A stretch of DNA of 64,000 nucleotides from Streptomyces sp. NRRL F-5126 (lineage in GTDB: Bacteria; Actinomycetota; Actinomycetes; Streptomycetales; Streptomycetaceae): contig NZ_JOFZ01000001.1 in the NCBI RefSeq assembly GCF_000721265.1, positions 806,001 through 870,000 of the forward strand. Reading direction: 5' to 3'. Shown one piece after another: positions 51,901 to 59,947 of this stretch (positions within the stretch are counted from its first letter, which is position 1; each line of letters starts with the position of its first letter). The position numbers and the translations under genes are program-made. A model generated the notes under the pieces. It was given only the letters and a program-made list of their open reading frames with translations, made no database searches and was not told the DNA's origin.

Positions 51901-53765
51901 TCGTAGCCGAACCGGGTAGGGCGCCCCGATGAGTTGGTGACGGTCGTGAGGTGGCCGTCCGTGTAGCCGTAGCGGAGCAGTTCCTGGTCCGCGCCGTCCG
52001 CGGCGGCACCCTCCAGGTGCAGGGCCGTCACCCGGCCGTCCGCGGTCGATATGCGCAGCCGGTACCCGCCGCTGTGGACGATGGCGCGTGGCGTGCCGTC
52101 GGCATCGCGCTCGAACGCGGTCCAGTTGCCGTTGCGGTCGTCGAGCTGCTCCAGCAGTGCGAGGCCGTCGCCGCGCTCTTCGAAGTGCCGCACCTGGCCG
52201 GTCTTGGGGTCGGTGACCGTGTAGCCGTCCTCCGTGCGGTCCAGGGCCAGGCGCGGACCGTGGGCGGGCAGGGTGGGGACGCCGGGCGCGGGATGCGGGT
52301 AGGCCAGGGTCACGCCGTCCTCGCCGACGTGCACGACGCCCTGCGCGTCGATCTCCAGACGCTCGTCGAGCGTGGAGGACCAGGTGGGCCCGAACCAGCC
52401 GCCCAGCCGGTACGACGACTCGAACTGGCGCCGCAGGATCAGCGGGAGTACTCCCGGCAGCGACACGTCGGTTGACGGCAACACCATGCGGCCGGTCGCG
52501 ACGTCGACGGGATCCTTCGCGCAGACCTTCTCGCCCGGCCGCCGCGAGACGTCCTCGGCGCCGTCCTCCACCGCCTTGCGGGCGCTCGTGCGCAGGCCCT
52601 GCTCCGCGGCCTCCTTCGCCCCGTCCTCCGCTGCCAGGCGCAGCCCGCCGCGGGCCAGGCCCACGCCTTTGGTGCCGACGAGTTCGGGGATGAGGCGGCC
52701 GACGAACTCGGCGGGGTCCTTCTTGAACCCGTTGACGGCCGTCTGGACGACCCGCTCAGGGTGCGCGGCCGTGGAGACCAGGCCCGACAGGGTCATGCTC
52801 ACGTTCTGCAGGTACGCAGCCGGGTGCGTGAGGTTGTAGGGGTCCATGGGGTCGAGGCCCCGGGCGAACGTCACCAGGCCGGCTGTGCCCTTGATGATGC
52901 CGCCGCCGACGTGGGCGAGTTCGGTGTTTACGGCCGTGTTGGCGTCGAGGAAGTCGTTGCCGAGGCGGGCCAGGGGTGGGGGCTCGGCCGGGGCGTGGGC
53001 GAGCGCCGCCTTGATCTTTCCCTGCGCCTCAGAGCCGGCGGTGTTGCGCTGCTTACGCGCCTCGGCCAGCTTGGCACGGGCCGCCTTGACGTCCGCCTCG
53101 CCGGGGTCGGTGAACGGGTCGGGTTTCGGGCCGGGGTCCTCGTTCGCGTCGACCTTCGCGTTGTACGCGTCGACCTTCTTGTTGTACGCGTTGACTGCGT
53201 CCTTGGAGGCTTTGACGCCCTTCTTGTACAGGGCGATGGCCTCCTTGGCCTGGCCCTGTGCCCAGGTGACGGTGTGCGCGTAGGCGTCGAGAGCGCCGGC
53301 AGCCGCCTCGCAGGCGGCCGCGGCCTGCGCCCACTTGGCGGGGTGGAGCCCGAACTCCTCCCGGAACGCGTCGCCGCCCTCGCCCTTCCAGCCCGATGAG
53401 TCGACCTTCTTCATCCCCGTGGCGACCTTGCCGAACGCGGAGTGGAAGTCGGTGAGGTGCTTGGCACTCTCGCGTATCTTGCCGGGATCGCCGTGGACGA
53501 GCTCGTTCGGCTCGTCGCTCTGGCCGAGTTGCTGCTCGCCAGGGGTGGCGCCCAGGTCGGACGCGAGGTCGTCACCCCAGTCCTCCACGTGATCGGCCCA
53601 GTCGTGCAGGCCGACGTGGTCCAGGCCGTCGCCGACCTTGTTCGTGGCCCAGTCGACGCCCTCGCCGGCCTTCTTCTTGCCCTCGTCGAAGAGGTGCTCG
53701 CCGTAGCCGAGGCCCTTGTTGATGCCGTGGCTGATGCCGTCGCCTATGTCCCCCAGCAGGCCCAT
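48981..53765 (-). CDS. WXG-type Rhs polymorphic toxin with ART-like tip
   Basis: 1594 residues from ATG 53765. The first ~330 residues form a helical WXG100-like export domain (SGWKGEGGDAFREEF at ~125) with a coiled coil of AYNKKVDAYNAKVD repeats. DPVDVATGRMVLPSTDVSLP opens the Rhs shell. About 25 YD/Rhs repeats follow (GRxTxxxxP-type), and the core-end box YDPETARYINPDPMGLSASP then IDPLGLAP releases the tip. The tip (~1448-1594) has FRGTTRGYDASSG, TPTSTDAGVATAFA and YIAAEAEVGVEL, matching the R-S-E (Arg, STS, ExE) pattern of ADP-ribosyltransferases. The protein would leave via a type VII route and act on rivals. Confidence 0.9.
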   Translation of the reverse strand: MGLLGDIGDGISHGINKGLGYGEHLFDEGKKKAGEGVDWATNKVGDGLDHVGLHDWADHVEDWGDDLASDLGATPGEQQLGQSDEPNELVHGDPGKIRESAKHLTDFHSAFGKVATGMKKVDSSGWKGEGGDAFREEFGLHPAKWAQAAAACEAAAGALDAYAHTVTWAQGQAKEAIALYKKGVKASKDAVNAYNKKVDAYNAKVDANEDPGPKPDPFTDPGEADVKAARAKLAEARKQRNTAGSEAQGKIKAALAHAPAEPPPLARLGNDFLDANTAVNTELAHVGGGIIKGTAGLVTFARGLDPMDPYNLTHPAAYLQNVSMTLSGLVSTAAHPERVVQTAVNGFKKDPAEFVGRLIPELVGTKGVGLARGGLRLAAEDGAKEAAEQGLRTSARKAVEDGAEDVSRRPGEKVCAKDPVDVATGRMVLPSTDVSLPGVLPLILRRQFESSYRLGGWFGPTWSSTLDERLEIDAQGVVHVGEDGVTLAYPHPAPGVPTLPAHGPRLALDRTEDGYTVTDPKTGQVRHFEERGDGLALLEQLDDRNGNWTAFERDADGTPRAIVHSGGYRLRISTADGRVTALHLEGAAADGADQELLRYGYTDGHLTTVTNSSGRPTRFGYDAHGRITSWTDTNDSRFDYNYDDQDRCTHQSGAAGHLRSDFTYSAVDPDTGEHTTAITDSLGHATHYTVNAHCRVIAETDPLGATTRYQRDHRGRLLARTDPLGRTTSFQYDQAGDLVTVTRPDGRATRAEYNGQGLPTKVMNTDGTVTRQTYDEHGNRTSITDPTGRTTHLAYNTAGHLTSVTDPLGSTTTVASDPAGLPLLVTDPLGATTRYQRDAFGRPTAITDPTGATARMTWTVEGHLTRRTAPDGTAESWTYDGEGNCTSHTDPLGGVSRYAYTHFDLLTARTGPDGVRYEFAHDTELRLTNVTNPQGLTWTYSYDAAGRLAEETDFDDRTLAYAYDTAGRLASQTNALGDRVEFERNDLGQVLRKNAAGRETTYAYDLTDHLAQATGPDGTTLTLLRDRHGWLRSETVDGRTLTYTYDDLGRRTARTTPAGASTTYSYDAAGRLTGMNASGRAIDLTYDAAGREQTRRIGGAITLHHTFDALGRLTEESVTAAGGRPVQHRAYTYRADGNITDIDDQLSGHHHYDLDTSGRVTTVQASDWTESYAYDEAGNQTHASWPAEHPGQDAVGTREYTGTRVTRAGGVRYEHDALGRTTLRQKTRLSRKPDTWRYEWDPEDRLTQVTTPDGTRWRYTYDPLGRRTAKLRLAPDGETVTERVDFTWDGTTLCEQTTTSPALPAPVTLTWDHHGLRPLTQTERRTTTTDVADAPQPDIDSRFFAIVTDLVGTPSELIDDHGDIAWRTRSTLWGTTAWTADSTTYTPLRFPGQYYDPESGLHYNYFRHYDPETARYINPDPMGLSASPNPVGYVPTPTSLIDPLGLAPVGCPEEPHLFRGTTRGYDASSGTQASGYTPTSTDAGVATAFARHSEQFGDAVVQLFPRSALNGVATAPGYIAAEAEVGVELSAGELAGRASVTLPVDSARDILADMGIHVPKVTSYQGISDALEWDIPKLTPEQTTQFLREAYRHG

Positions 53766-54369
53766 CAGCCGTTGCCGTCCTGCTGCGTGTCCTGCTGCCC
53801 GTCCGGGATGCCGAACGCGCCGTCCAGGTCCGCGGGATTCGGGCCCAGCGGGCCGAGGGGGCCGAGGGTGTGCGACGTCATCACGTCGTGGCCCGCGTCC
53901 TTCCACCCCTGCCCGATGTTCGTCAGCGCGTCGTCGAAGGACTTCTCGCTGAAGTCCGTGCTCGCCCCGGACGTGACGATGTCGCGCCAGCCGGTCTTCT
54001 CGATGTCGTCCTCGGACGCGTACGGGTTGCCGACCGCCGCGTTCGTGGCGACCTTGAAGCTGCCCTCCAGGTAGTGCTCGGTCTCGTAGTGCGCACCCGC
54101 CGACATGCCCGTCTTGGCCGCCAGCGCGTTGCCCTCGTCGACCAGCGCACGCACCCCCACTCCCAGCGGTCGCAGAACGTTCGCAATTCGTCCGTCAGGC
54201 CCTCGTGTCCGAGTTGCAGACCCGACAGTGCGATGTCGCTGAAGCCCCGCCCGGCGTCGGCCGCGCCGACCATGCCCAGCTCCTTGAGCTCGCCCAGGGC
54301 TGCCGTCAGCCCCTGTGCGATCAGGCCGAGCCCCTCGGTCTGAAGGGCCTTGCCGTCGCTGCCCGTCAT
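53765..54369 (-). pseudogene. WXG-type partner of the Rhs toxin, apparent frameshift
   Basis: Reading MTGSDGKALQTEGLGLIAQG to ELRTFCDRWEWG in one frame, and VRALVDEGNALAAKTG to GIPDGQQDTQQDGNG in the next, gives one ~200-residue ESX-like helical protein (CDRWEWG is WxG-like). The frames meet in a run of five G at 54154-54158; six would restore it. It may be a sequencing error, a phase-variable tract, or a disabled gene. The stop overlaps the Rhs ATG (TGATG); the start overlaps the SseB stop (ATGA). Confidence 0.7.
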
Positions 54370-54875
54370 GCCGCGCCCCCTTCACCCACCGGAAGGTCCA
54401 CGGCCGCCGCGTCCGGCACGATCCCGTGCAGGGGCGGGAAGACCATCCCGTCCTCCCCGTCCGCGCAGTCCAGCGCCACCCCGCACGGCACCCCCGCCGC
54501 CGGCACCGCCACGTCCAGCAGGCGCGCGCCGAGGACGGTCTGGTACGCCCACTCGCGTGCCGTCTCGCCACGCGCCACCGCGTAACGGGCCAGCGCCTGC
54601 TCGTCGGAGAACGCCAGGACGAAACGGATTCCGTTGAAGTCGGCAGTCAGCAGGCCCCGCTCCTCGTCGGGCCCCGGCCCGTCGCCCAGCGGGACCAGCA
54701 CTGCGGTGCGACGGAACTCGCCCAGCAGCTCGGCGAACGCGTGCCTGCGGGCCTTCGCCGAGCCAGTGCCGGTTTCAGCGGGTGTGGGTCCCTCCGTCGT
54801 CTGCGCCACGTCCGCCAAGCGCAGGTCGCGCGCGCCGTTGCGCGGCTGCGCCGCCTCGCCCCCGTGGTCAGACAT
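54366..54875 (-). CDS. SseB-like protein
   Basis: 169 residues from ATG 54875 (GGGAAG 9 nt upstream; ATG 54884 is also possible). RRHAFAELLGEFRRTAVLVP, RGLLTADFNGIRFVLAFSDE, QALARYAVARGETAREWAYQ, TVLGARLLDVAVPAAGVPCG, VALDCADGEDGMVFPPLHGI is the SseB N-domain (ADFNGIRWV/AFTDEEALA). SseB proteins serve secretion systems as regulators or chaperones. First gene of the operon with the WXG partner, Rhs toxin and immunity genes; the stop overlaps the next start. Confidence 0.85.
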   Translation of the reverse strand: MSDHGGEAAQPRNGARDLRLADVAQTTEGPTPAETGTGSAKARRHAFAELLGEFRRTAVLVPLGDGPGPDEERGLLTADFNGIRFVLAFSDEQALARYAVARGETAREWAYQTVLGARLLDVAVPAAGVPCGVALDCADGEDGMVFPPLHGIVPDAAAVDLPVGEGGAA

Positions 54876-54905
54876 GTGCGCCATCTTCCCAACGGCCAGG
54901 ACTGC

Positions 54906-54937
54906 GTCGCAACGACTATCTGTTGGACGCTGGTCAC
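54906..54937 (-). promoter_or_regulatory. Promoter-region motif shared with 44730-44758
   Basis: Read on the minus strand it is GTGACCAGCGT, 13 nt, GTTGCGAC, 30-60 nt upstream of the SseB start. The same two words (GTGACCAGCGT, 10 nt, GTTGCGAC) occur on the plus strand before the gene at 44830. Could be a shared promoter element or chance. Confidence 0.3.
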
Positions 54938-54972
54938 AGTGAGCCGCGAACGGGGAGCCTTGTGGGGCTGTA

Positions 54973-56376
54973 TCAGGCGCGGCCGCCCGCCGCGTCCCAG
55001 GCCGCGACGAGGCCGGTGTAGAGCTCGGCGTCGCTCAGGCCGCGGGGCTCGGGGCCCGCGTGGAAGAAGCCGACGTGGTCCATCTCCTGCTCCGCCTTGC
55101 GCAGGAAGTCGAACGCCTTGGAGTCGGACGGGCCGAACGCGACGAACGCCCAGGCCAGGGGCTTGCCCGCGACGTCGTTCAGCGCCTGGCGCGCGACGAG
55201 CTTGGCGTCGGGGGCGCCGTCGGTCTGGAAGACGACCAGCGCGGGGCGGCCCTCGGACGCGGCCTCCGACTTCTCGTAGTGCTCGACGACGTCCTCGACG
55301 GCGCGGTGGTAGCTCGTGCGGCCGAGCCGCCCGAGGCCCGCGTGCGTCTCGTCGATGACGTTCTCGTACGCGCCGAGGGTCAGGTCGGCCGAGCCGTCGA
55401 TGTCGGTGGAGAAGAACACCGTGTGGACGACGGGGTCGACGGCGTCCTCGCCGCCCAGTTGCGCGGCCAGCGCGAGCACCTGCTCGGCGAGGCCCTGCAC
55501 GCTGCCGTCCTTGTAGAACGTCCGCATGGAGCCCGACCGGTCGAGCACGAGGTAGACGGCGCGCTCGGGCGCCCTGTCACCCAGCGCCTCGCCGGCGGCG
55601 TCGTACGCGCCGCGCAGGCCATCGGGGACGTGGGCGGCGGGGGCGTCCGCCGCGTTCTTGGCGTCGGCCGGCGGTTCCGCTCCCGGCCGCTCGGGCTCCG
55701 GGGGCTCCGCAGCCTCTGACTCCGCGGTCGATGCCGCGTCCGGCTCGGGAGCCGACTCTGCGGCCGATTCCGCTTCTGGCTGCTCGGGGTGCGAGTCCTC
55801 CGGCGCCGCGGCGGGAGCCTCGGCCGGGGTGTCGGCGTGTGCTTCCTGCTCACCGGCTTCGGGGGCCAGTTCTGGCTCCGGCTCGGACGCGGGCGTCGCG
55901 GACCGCTCCTGCTCGTCGGCACCGGGGCCCGGTTCCGATCGCCCGGCCTCGGGAGCCGCCTCCGCCCGCTCGGGCTCGGGGGCCGTCTGCGGATCCTCCG
56001 GGGCCGTCGGCTCGGGCTCGGGCTCCTGCTCGGCGGCCACGCGATCGGGCTTCGTCGGCTCGGGCGTCGCCACCGCCTCGGTGATCTTCGTGTCCGGGGC
56101 GTCGTCCGGCGTTGCCTGGGCCGGGACCTTCGGGGTCGGCGGCGTCGTGGCGCGCGGGTTGTCGAAGGCCGCCGCCACCAGGTCTGCCGCGGCGTCGCCG
56201 GAGTCCGCCGGCGCGGCGGCGTCCGGGGCAGCCGGGGCCGGCTGCGTGCGGTCCGCGCGCTCGCGGTCCGCCTGCGGCGGGAGGACGGTGCCGGTCGACT
56301 CGTCGTGCCCCTCGGGGCCGCTCGTGTCGCCACCGTCGCGTCCGAACACCTTGCGCAGCAAGCTCCGAATGCCCAT
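54973..56376 (-). CDS. VWA-domain protein with long acidic linker (TerF/tellurium-type)
   Basis: 467 residues. [17 protein letters not shown] is a basic head; ~40-240 is a Glu/Pro/Ala-rich disordered stretch. The VWA domain (~260-460) has [13 protein letters not shown] (MIDAS DxSxS), [17 protein letters not shown], and [19 protein letters not shown]-TerF-like proteins occur in stress/tellurium-resistance loci and phage-response clusters. It lies upstream of the SseB operon on the same strand (gap ~90 bp). Metal-dependent protein binding is the likely role. Confidence 0.88.
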   Translation of the reverse strand: MGIRSLLRKVFGRDGGDTSGPEGHDESTGTVLPPQADRERADRTQPAPAAPDAAAPADSGDAAADLVAAAFDNPRATTPPTPKVPAQATPDDAPDTKITEAVATPEPTKPDRVAAEQEPEPEPTAPEDPQTAPEPERAEAAPEAGRSEPGPGADEQERSATPASEPEPELAPEAGEQEAHADTPAEAPAAAPEDSHPEQPEAESAAESAPEPDAASTAESEAAEPPEPERPGAEPPADAKNAADAPAAHVPDGLRGAYDAAGEALGDRAPERAVYLVLDRSGSMRTFYKDGSVQGLAEQVLALAAQLGGEDAVDPVVHTVFFSTDIDGSADLTLGAYENVIDETHAGLGRLGRTSYHRAVEDVVEHYEKSEAASEGRPALVVFQTDGAPDAKLVARQALNDVAGKPLAWAFVAFGPSDSKAFDFLRKAEQEMDHVGFFHAGPEPRGLSDAELYTGLVAAWDAAGGRA

Positions 56377-56586
56377 GAGGGAGCCCTTTCAGATCAGTTG
56401 TGGGTGCCGGCGGGAGACCTGGGGCCCGTGGTTCGGGCCCGGGTGACCCCGCAATTCTGGCCAGGGCGGGTACGTAAGGTTAGCCGCCCCGGCCGCGGAC
56501 CCCCAGCCTCGCCCCGTGCTCGGCGTTGACCTGCCCTTTTGCTCGGGCCACGGAGAGAGCCGCCCCCGCCCGTTAGGCTCGGTGGC

Positions 56587-57096
56587 ATGGCTTCCGAGGA
56601 CGCGACCGAACCGAACGCACCGGCCGCCACCGCCCCCACGCCGCACGAGTCCGCGACGGCCGAGTCCGCGCCGCGCGTGCCCACGACGGCCGAGTCCGCG
56701 CCGCGCGTGCCCGCGACGGCCGCGAGCGGCGGTCCGTCCGTGCGGGTGGACAGCTGGGTGTGGTCCGTGCGCCTGACGAAGACGCGCTCCCAGGCCGCCG
56801 CCGCGTGCAAGGGCGGCCACGTCCGCGTGAACGGTGAGCGCGTGAAGCCGTCCCAGCCGGTGAAGGCGGGCGACGAGGTGCGCGTGTGGCACGCGGGACG
56901 CGAGCGGCTCGTCGTCGTCCGGCAGGTGATCAAGAAGCGCGTGGGCGCGCCGGTGGCCGTGACGTGCTACGTCGACAACAGCCCGCCCCCGCCGCCCAAG
57001 GAGTACACGGCACCCGCCGCCCTGCGCCCCCGCGGCGCGGGCCGCCCGACGAAGCGGGAGCGCAGGGACCTGGACCGGCTGCAGGGCCACCACTGA
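56587..57096 (+). CDS. S4-domain RNA-binding protein (Hsp15-like)
   Basis: 169 residues. VRVDSWVWSVRLTKTRSQAA, AACKGGHVRVNGERVKPSQP, VKAGDEVRVWHAGRERLVVV is the S4 domain, followed by RQVIKKRVGAPVAVTCYVDN and a basic tail, as in heat-shock protein 15 that rescues stalled 50S subunits. The N-terminal ~50 residues are a disordered extension containing two exact copies of a 30-bp repeat (AESAPRVPTT / AESAPRVPAT). Divergent from the VWA gene. Confidence 0.92.
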   Translation: MASEDATEPNAPAATAPTPHESATAESAPRVPTTAESAPRVPATAASGGPSVRVDSWVWSVRLTKTRSQAAAACKGGHVRVNGERVKPSQPVKAGDEVRVWHAGRERLVVVRQVIKKRVGAPVAVTCYVDNSPPPPPKEYTAPAALRPRGAGRPTKRERRDLDRLQGHH

Positions 57097-57103
57097 TGAG
57101 CGG

Positions 57104-57121
57104 CCGGGCGGCGCCGCCCGG
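57104..57121. terminator. Short GC palindrome terminator
   Basis: CCGGGCGGCGCCGCCCGG is a perfect 18-bp palindrome between the convergent S4 and DUF2630 genes. Confidence 0.4.
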
Positions 57122-57127
57122 GTGCCC

Positions 57128-57385
57128 TCAGCCCCGGTAGCCCTCGACCTCGCCCGCCGGGCGCACCCTCGCCTCCGCCGGGTCCTCGCCGAACTCGGAC
57201 TTGGCCCTGCGCTGCCGCAGCAGGTCCCAGCACTGGTCGAGTTCGACCTCGACGGCCCTGAGCCGTGCGCGCTCCTCGTCGCCGAGTCCCTGGTTGCCGG
57301 TGGAGCGCTCGCGCAGCGCGTGTTCCTCGTCCACGAGGCCGTTGATCGTGTGCAAGATGCCCTGGTCGTCCTTCGAAGGGGTCAT
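57128..57385 (-). CDS. DUF2630 family protein
   Basis: 85 residues from ATG 57385 (AGAGGTGG 8 nt upstream; ATG 57397 alternative). ILHTINGLVDEEHALRERST, LRAVEVELDQCWDLLRQRRA, DPAEARVRPAGEVEGYRG are the DUF2630 motifs (VDEEHxL, LDQCWDLLRQRRA). A short helical cytosolic protein of unknown function, widespread in actinobacteria. Convergent with the S4 gene. Confidence 0.92.
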   Translation of the reverse strand: MTPSKDDQGILHTINGLVDEEHALRERSTGNQGLGDEERARLRAVEVELDQCWDLLRQRRAKSEFGEDPAEARVRPAGEVEGYRG

Positions 57386-57450
57386 CGCCGCATCCACCTC
57401 TCACTCGTACGGGTCGTGCTCCGCCCATCCTGCCCTCCCCGTCACCCCCG

Positions 57451-58494
57451 TCACCCGTGCAGGTCGAGGCGGACGCGCAGGGCCCGGTGGTCCGTGCCGG
57501 ACAGATCGATGAACCGCGCCTCGCGCACCTGGAATTCCCGGCTGACGAGTACGTGGTCGATCTGCACGCCCAGCGGCCGCGGCGCCGCGTGCGGCCAGGA
57601 CGGGGTGTGCGCGGCCCCGCCGTACAGGGCGCTGTCGCGCAGGCCGCCCGCCGAGAGCAGGTGGCGGAAGGCCGCGTGGTCGCGTGTCGCGTTGAAGTCG
57701 CCCGCGACGATCCCGGGCGTGCCGTCGCGGGCGGAGGCGGCCGCGTACGCCTGGATCCGGCCGAGTTCGGTGCGCCAGGCCGCCACCTGGCCGGAGATCG
57801 GGGGCAGCGGGTGGGCGAGTTGCAGCCGTACCGCTCGGCCGCCGATCGTCGCGACCGCGCCGGGCATCGCCATCGTCGAGGGGATGCCCGCCGTGTTCCG
57901 CAGCGGGTAGACGGACAGGATCGCCGACCCCTTCGAGCCGTCCTGCCTGACGACGTTCCGGTACGGATAGGCCGTGCGCGGCAGCCGCTCCAGCAGCGCG
58001 GAGCAGCGCAGCGAGCACTCCTCGACGAAGACGATCCCGGGCTTTTGCCCGTGCGCCGTCTCGCGCCGCACCTCGTCGATCAGCCGGGGCGCGGCCTGGC
58101 CGAACTCGACGTTGGACGTCAGGACGCTCACGTGGGCGACGACGGGACCGGGCGGCGCGGGCGCGGTCTCGCCCGCCCCGAAGGGCCGCGCGAACCAGGC
58201 CGTCACCGCGAGCACCACCACCGCCCACAGCGCGCCCGCGCGCCACCGCAGCGCGGCCGCTGCCGCGAGCGCCGCGCCCGCCGGCACCAGCAGCCAGGGC
58301 AGTGGCGCGAGCAACTGCGTGACGGGCGTGACCGCGTCGGTCCCCAGCACGCGGCACGCCACGACGACGGACACGACGAGCAGCGTCAGCCCGGTGGCCC
58401 AGCGCGCCAGGCTCAGCACCAACGGGCGCCGGGGGCGGGGCGGTTGGGCGCGGGGCCGATCGGCGCGCGACGGCATGGGCGTGGACGTGGGCAA
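57451..58494 (-). CDS. Membrane-anchored endonuclease/exonuclease/phosphatase protein
   Basis: 347 residues. Three N-terminal helices (LARWATGLTLLVVSVVVACR, LLAPLPWLLVPAGAALAAAA, ALWAVVVLAVTAWFA) precede an EEP domain: VSVLTSNVEFGQ, IVFVEECS, IVAGDFNATRDHAAF, LGVQIDHVLVSREFQV, SGTDHRALRVRLDL. GDFN-T, IDHV and DHRAL are the metal/catalytic motifs. Catalysis would be extracytoplasmic. Substrates may be phospholipid or nucleic acid; not decidable. The start may be at the second ATG (58476). Confidence 0.88.
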   Translation of the reverse strand: MPTSTPMPSRADRPRAQPPRPRRPLVLSLARWATGLTLLVVSVVVACRVLGTDAVTPVTQLLAPLPWLLVPAGAALAAAAALRWRAGALWAVVVLAVTAWFARPFGAGETAPAPPGPVVAHVSVLTSNVEFGQAAPRLIDEVRRETAHGQKPGIVFVEECSLRCSALLERLPRTAYPYRNVVRQDGSKGSAILSVYPLRNTAGIPSTMAMPGAVATIGGRAVRLQLAHPLPPISGQVAAWRTELGRIQAYAAASARDGTPGIVAGDFNATRDHAAFRHLLSAGGLRDSALYGGAAHTPSWPHAAPRPLGVQIDHVLVSREFQVREARFIDLSGTDHRALRVRLDLHG

Positions 58495-58640
58495 CCGGCG
58501 GCCTCTCGGGCGTCTGGCGGGCGTACGGGCGGTGGCGGTGGCGGTGGCGTGGACGGAGTCGGCCGGCGCGTACGGCGGGCCGGGCCCGCCTGCGCGCCGT
58601 CCGCATCCCTACCCACCGGGCCGCCGGCCTCACGCCGGCC

Positions 58641-59123
58641 TCACGCCGACCTGCGGCCTCCGCGGTCCCAGGCCAGCGACCAGATGACGAAGACCGAGAC
58701 GCCGAGCGCCAGGATCGCCCAGACCGGCGCGTACGGCAGGAACATGAACTGCGCGAACACGTTCAGTGCGGCCAGCGCGATGCCGGTCATCCTCGCCCAG
58801 GTGGCGCCGCGGAAGACGCCGAGCCCGACGATGACCATCAGCACGCCGAGCGCCAGGTGGATCCAGCCCCAGCTCGTGAGGTTGAACGAGTACACGTAGT
58901 TGTTCACGTGCGCGTAGACGTTGTCCCTGGCGATCGCGACGATGCCCTGGAGTATGTCCATGACGCCGGAGACGACGAGCAGCGTGCCCGCGAAGAGCGT
59001 GCCGCCCGCCGCCCAGACGGCGGCCGCGTCGTGGTCGTGCCGTCCACGTCCGGTACCCGCGTCGTGTCCCATGCCCATGTCGGAACCGGTGCTACGGGGG
59101 TGTTGTGCGGTGTTGTGGCTCAT
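58641..59123 (-). CDS. Small membrane protein (DUF7144-like)
   Basis: 160 residues from ATG 59123 (GAGGAC upstream). A His/Gly-rich N-tail leads to four helices: LFAGTLLVVSGVMDILQGIV, WGWIHLALGVLMVIVGLGVF, MTGIALAALNVFAQFMFLPY, VWAILALGVSVFVIWSLA. The helix layout with VSGxMDILQG and GWIHLxLG matches a family I recall as DUF7144. Function unknown. Upstream of the EEP gene on the same strand. Confidence 0.82.
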   Translation of the reverse strand: MSHNTAQHPRSTGSDMGMGHDAGTGRGRHDHDAAAVWAAGGTLFAGTLLVVSGVMDILQGIVAIARDNVYAHVNNYVYSFNLTSWGWIHLALGVLMVIVGLGVFRGATWARMTGIALAALNVFAQFMFLPYAPVWAILALGVSVFVIWSLAWDRGGRRSA

Positions 59124-59315
59124 GTCCTCATGGTGCGCCCATTCGGGCAAAAGGGATATTTATCTCGTTTTCACCCTCGTTGACCTGCACATTCGGCCGC
59201 CGGGCTTGCCCGGGAGCCCGGCAGAGGCATGACCGGCGCCGGGAGGGTTACTCGTGCGCCGGAGATCCGCGAACTCGTGAACGGGGCATGAGGCGCAGGC
59301 GAAGGAGGCACCGGC

Positions 59316-59747
59316 ATGGCTCACGCAGAACCGTCTCCCCGGCGGGCAACGACCAGGCGCCGCCCGGGCGTTCCGCAGCAGATGCACCCGGCGGCCGTCG
59401 GCACGGCCCTGATACTCGGCATCGCCGTCGGCGCGTTCGCCGCCTACCTGGCACGCGACGGCGGACCCGCCACCTTCGGGCAGCTCTGGCTCGCCCTGGC
59501 GTCGGGCTTCGGCTTCGCCGCGATCTGCTTCACACTCACGCGCGCGGGCCACCTCATGTCCCGCGAGTTGCGGGCGCTGCTGTGGGGTGTGCTCGTCGGC
59601 GGCACGGTCGGCTTCCTGCGCAGCGTGGGCGGCTTCAGCAACTACCGCTCGGTGTGGATCGGCATCGTGATCGGCCTCGCCACCATCCTCGTGACCTGGT
59701 ACTGGTGGTACACGCACGAGCGGCCGTCGGACACGGGCGAGGTGTAG
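59316..59747 (+). CDS. Hypothetical four-helix membrane protein
   Basis: 143 residues. A basic N-tail is followed by about four helices: AVGTALILGIAVGAFAAYLA, LWLALASGFGFAAICFTLTR, LRALLWGVLVGGTVGFLRSV, SVWIGIVIGLATILVTWYWW. No family recognised. AAGGAGGC lies 10 nt upstream. Single gene with its own terminator. Confidence 0.75.
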   Translation: MAHAEPSPRRATTRRRPGVPQQMHPAAVGTALILGIAVGAFAAYLARDGGPATFGQLWLALASGFGFAAICFTLTRAGHLMSRELRALLWGVLVGGTVGFLRSVGGFSNYRSVWIGIVIGLATILVTWYWWYTHERPSDTGEV

Positions 59748-59760
59748 GGGCGAGACGTGG

Positions 59761-59790
59761 GGGCGGCACGCCGGACTGGCGTGGCCGCCC
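59761..59790 (+). terminator. Hairpin terminator with one bulge
   Basis: GGGCGGCACGCC pairs with GGCGTGGCCGCCC around GGACT with a single bulged G, 14 nt after the membrane-protein stop codon. Confidence 0.6.
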
Positions 59791-59947
59791 GCCCCCGTCC
59801 CCTGTTCCCTGTCCCCTGTCTCACCGTGAGTCCAAGATCCCCTACCCGGAGTGCGGGAACCGCGATGGTTGACCTTGCCCGCGGGGGAAGCCCCAGCATC
59901 GTCCGTGCCGGGCGGAAACGGCCGCTCGGCAGGGGAAGGGCAACGGG

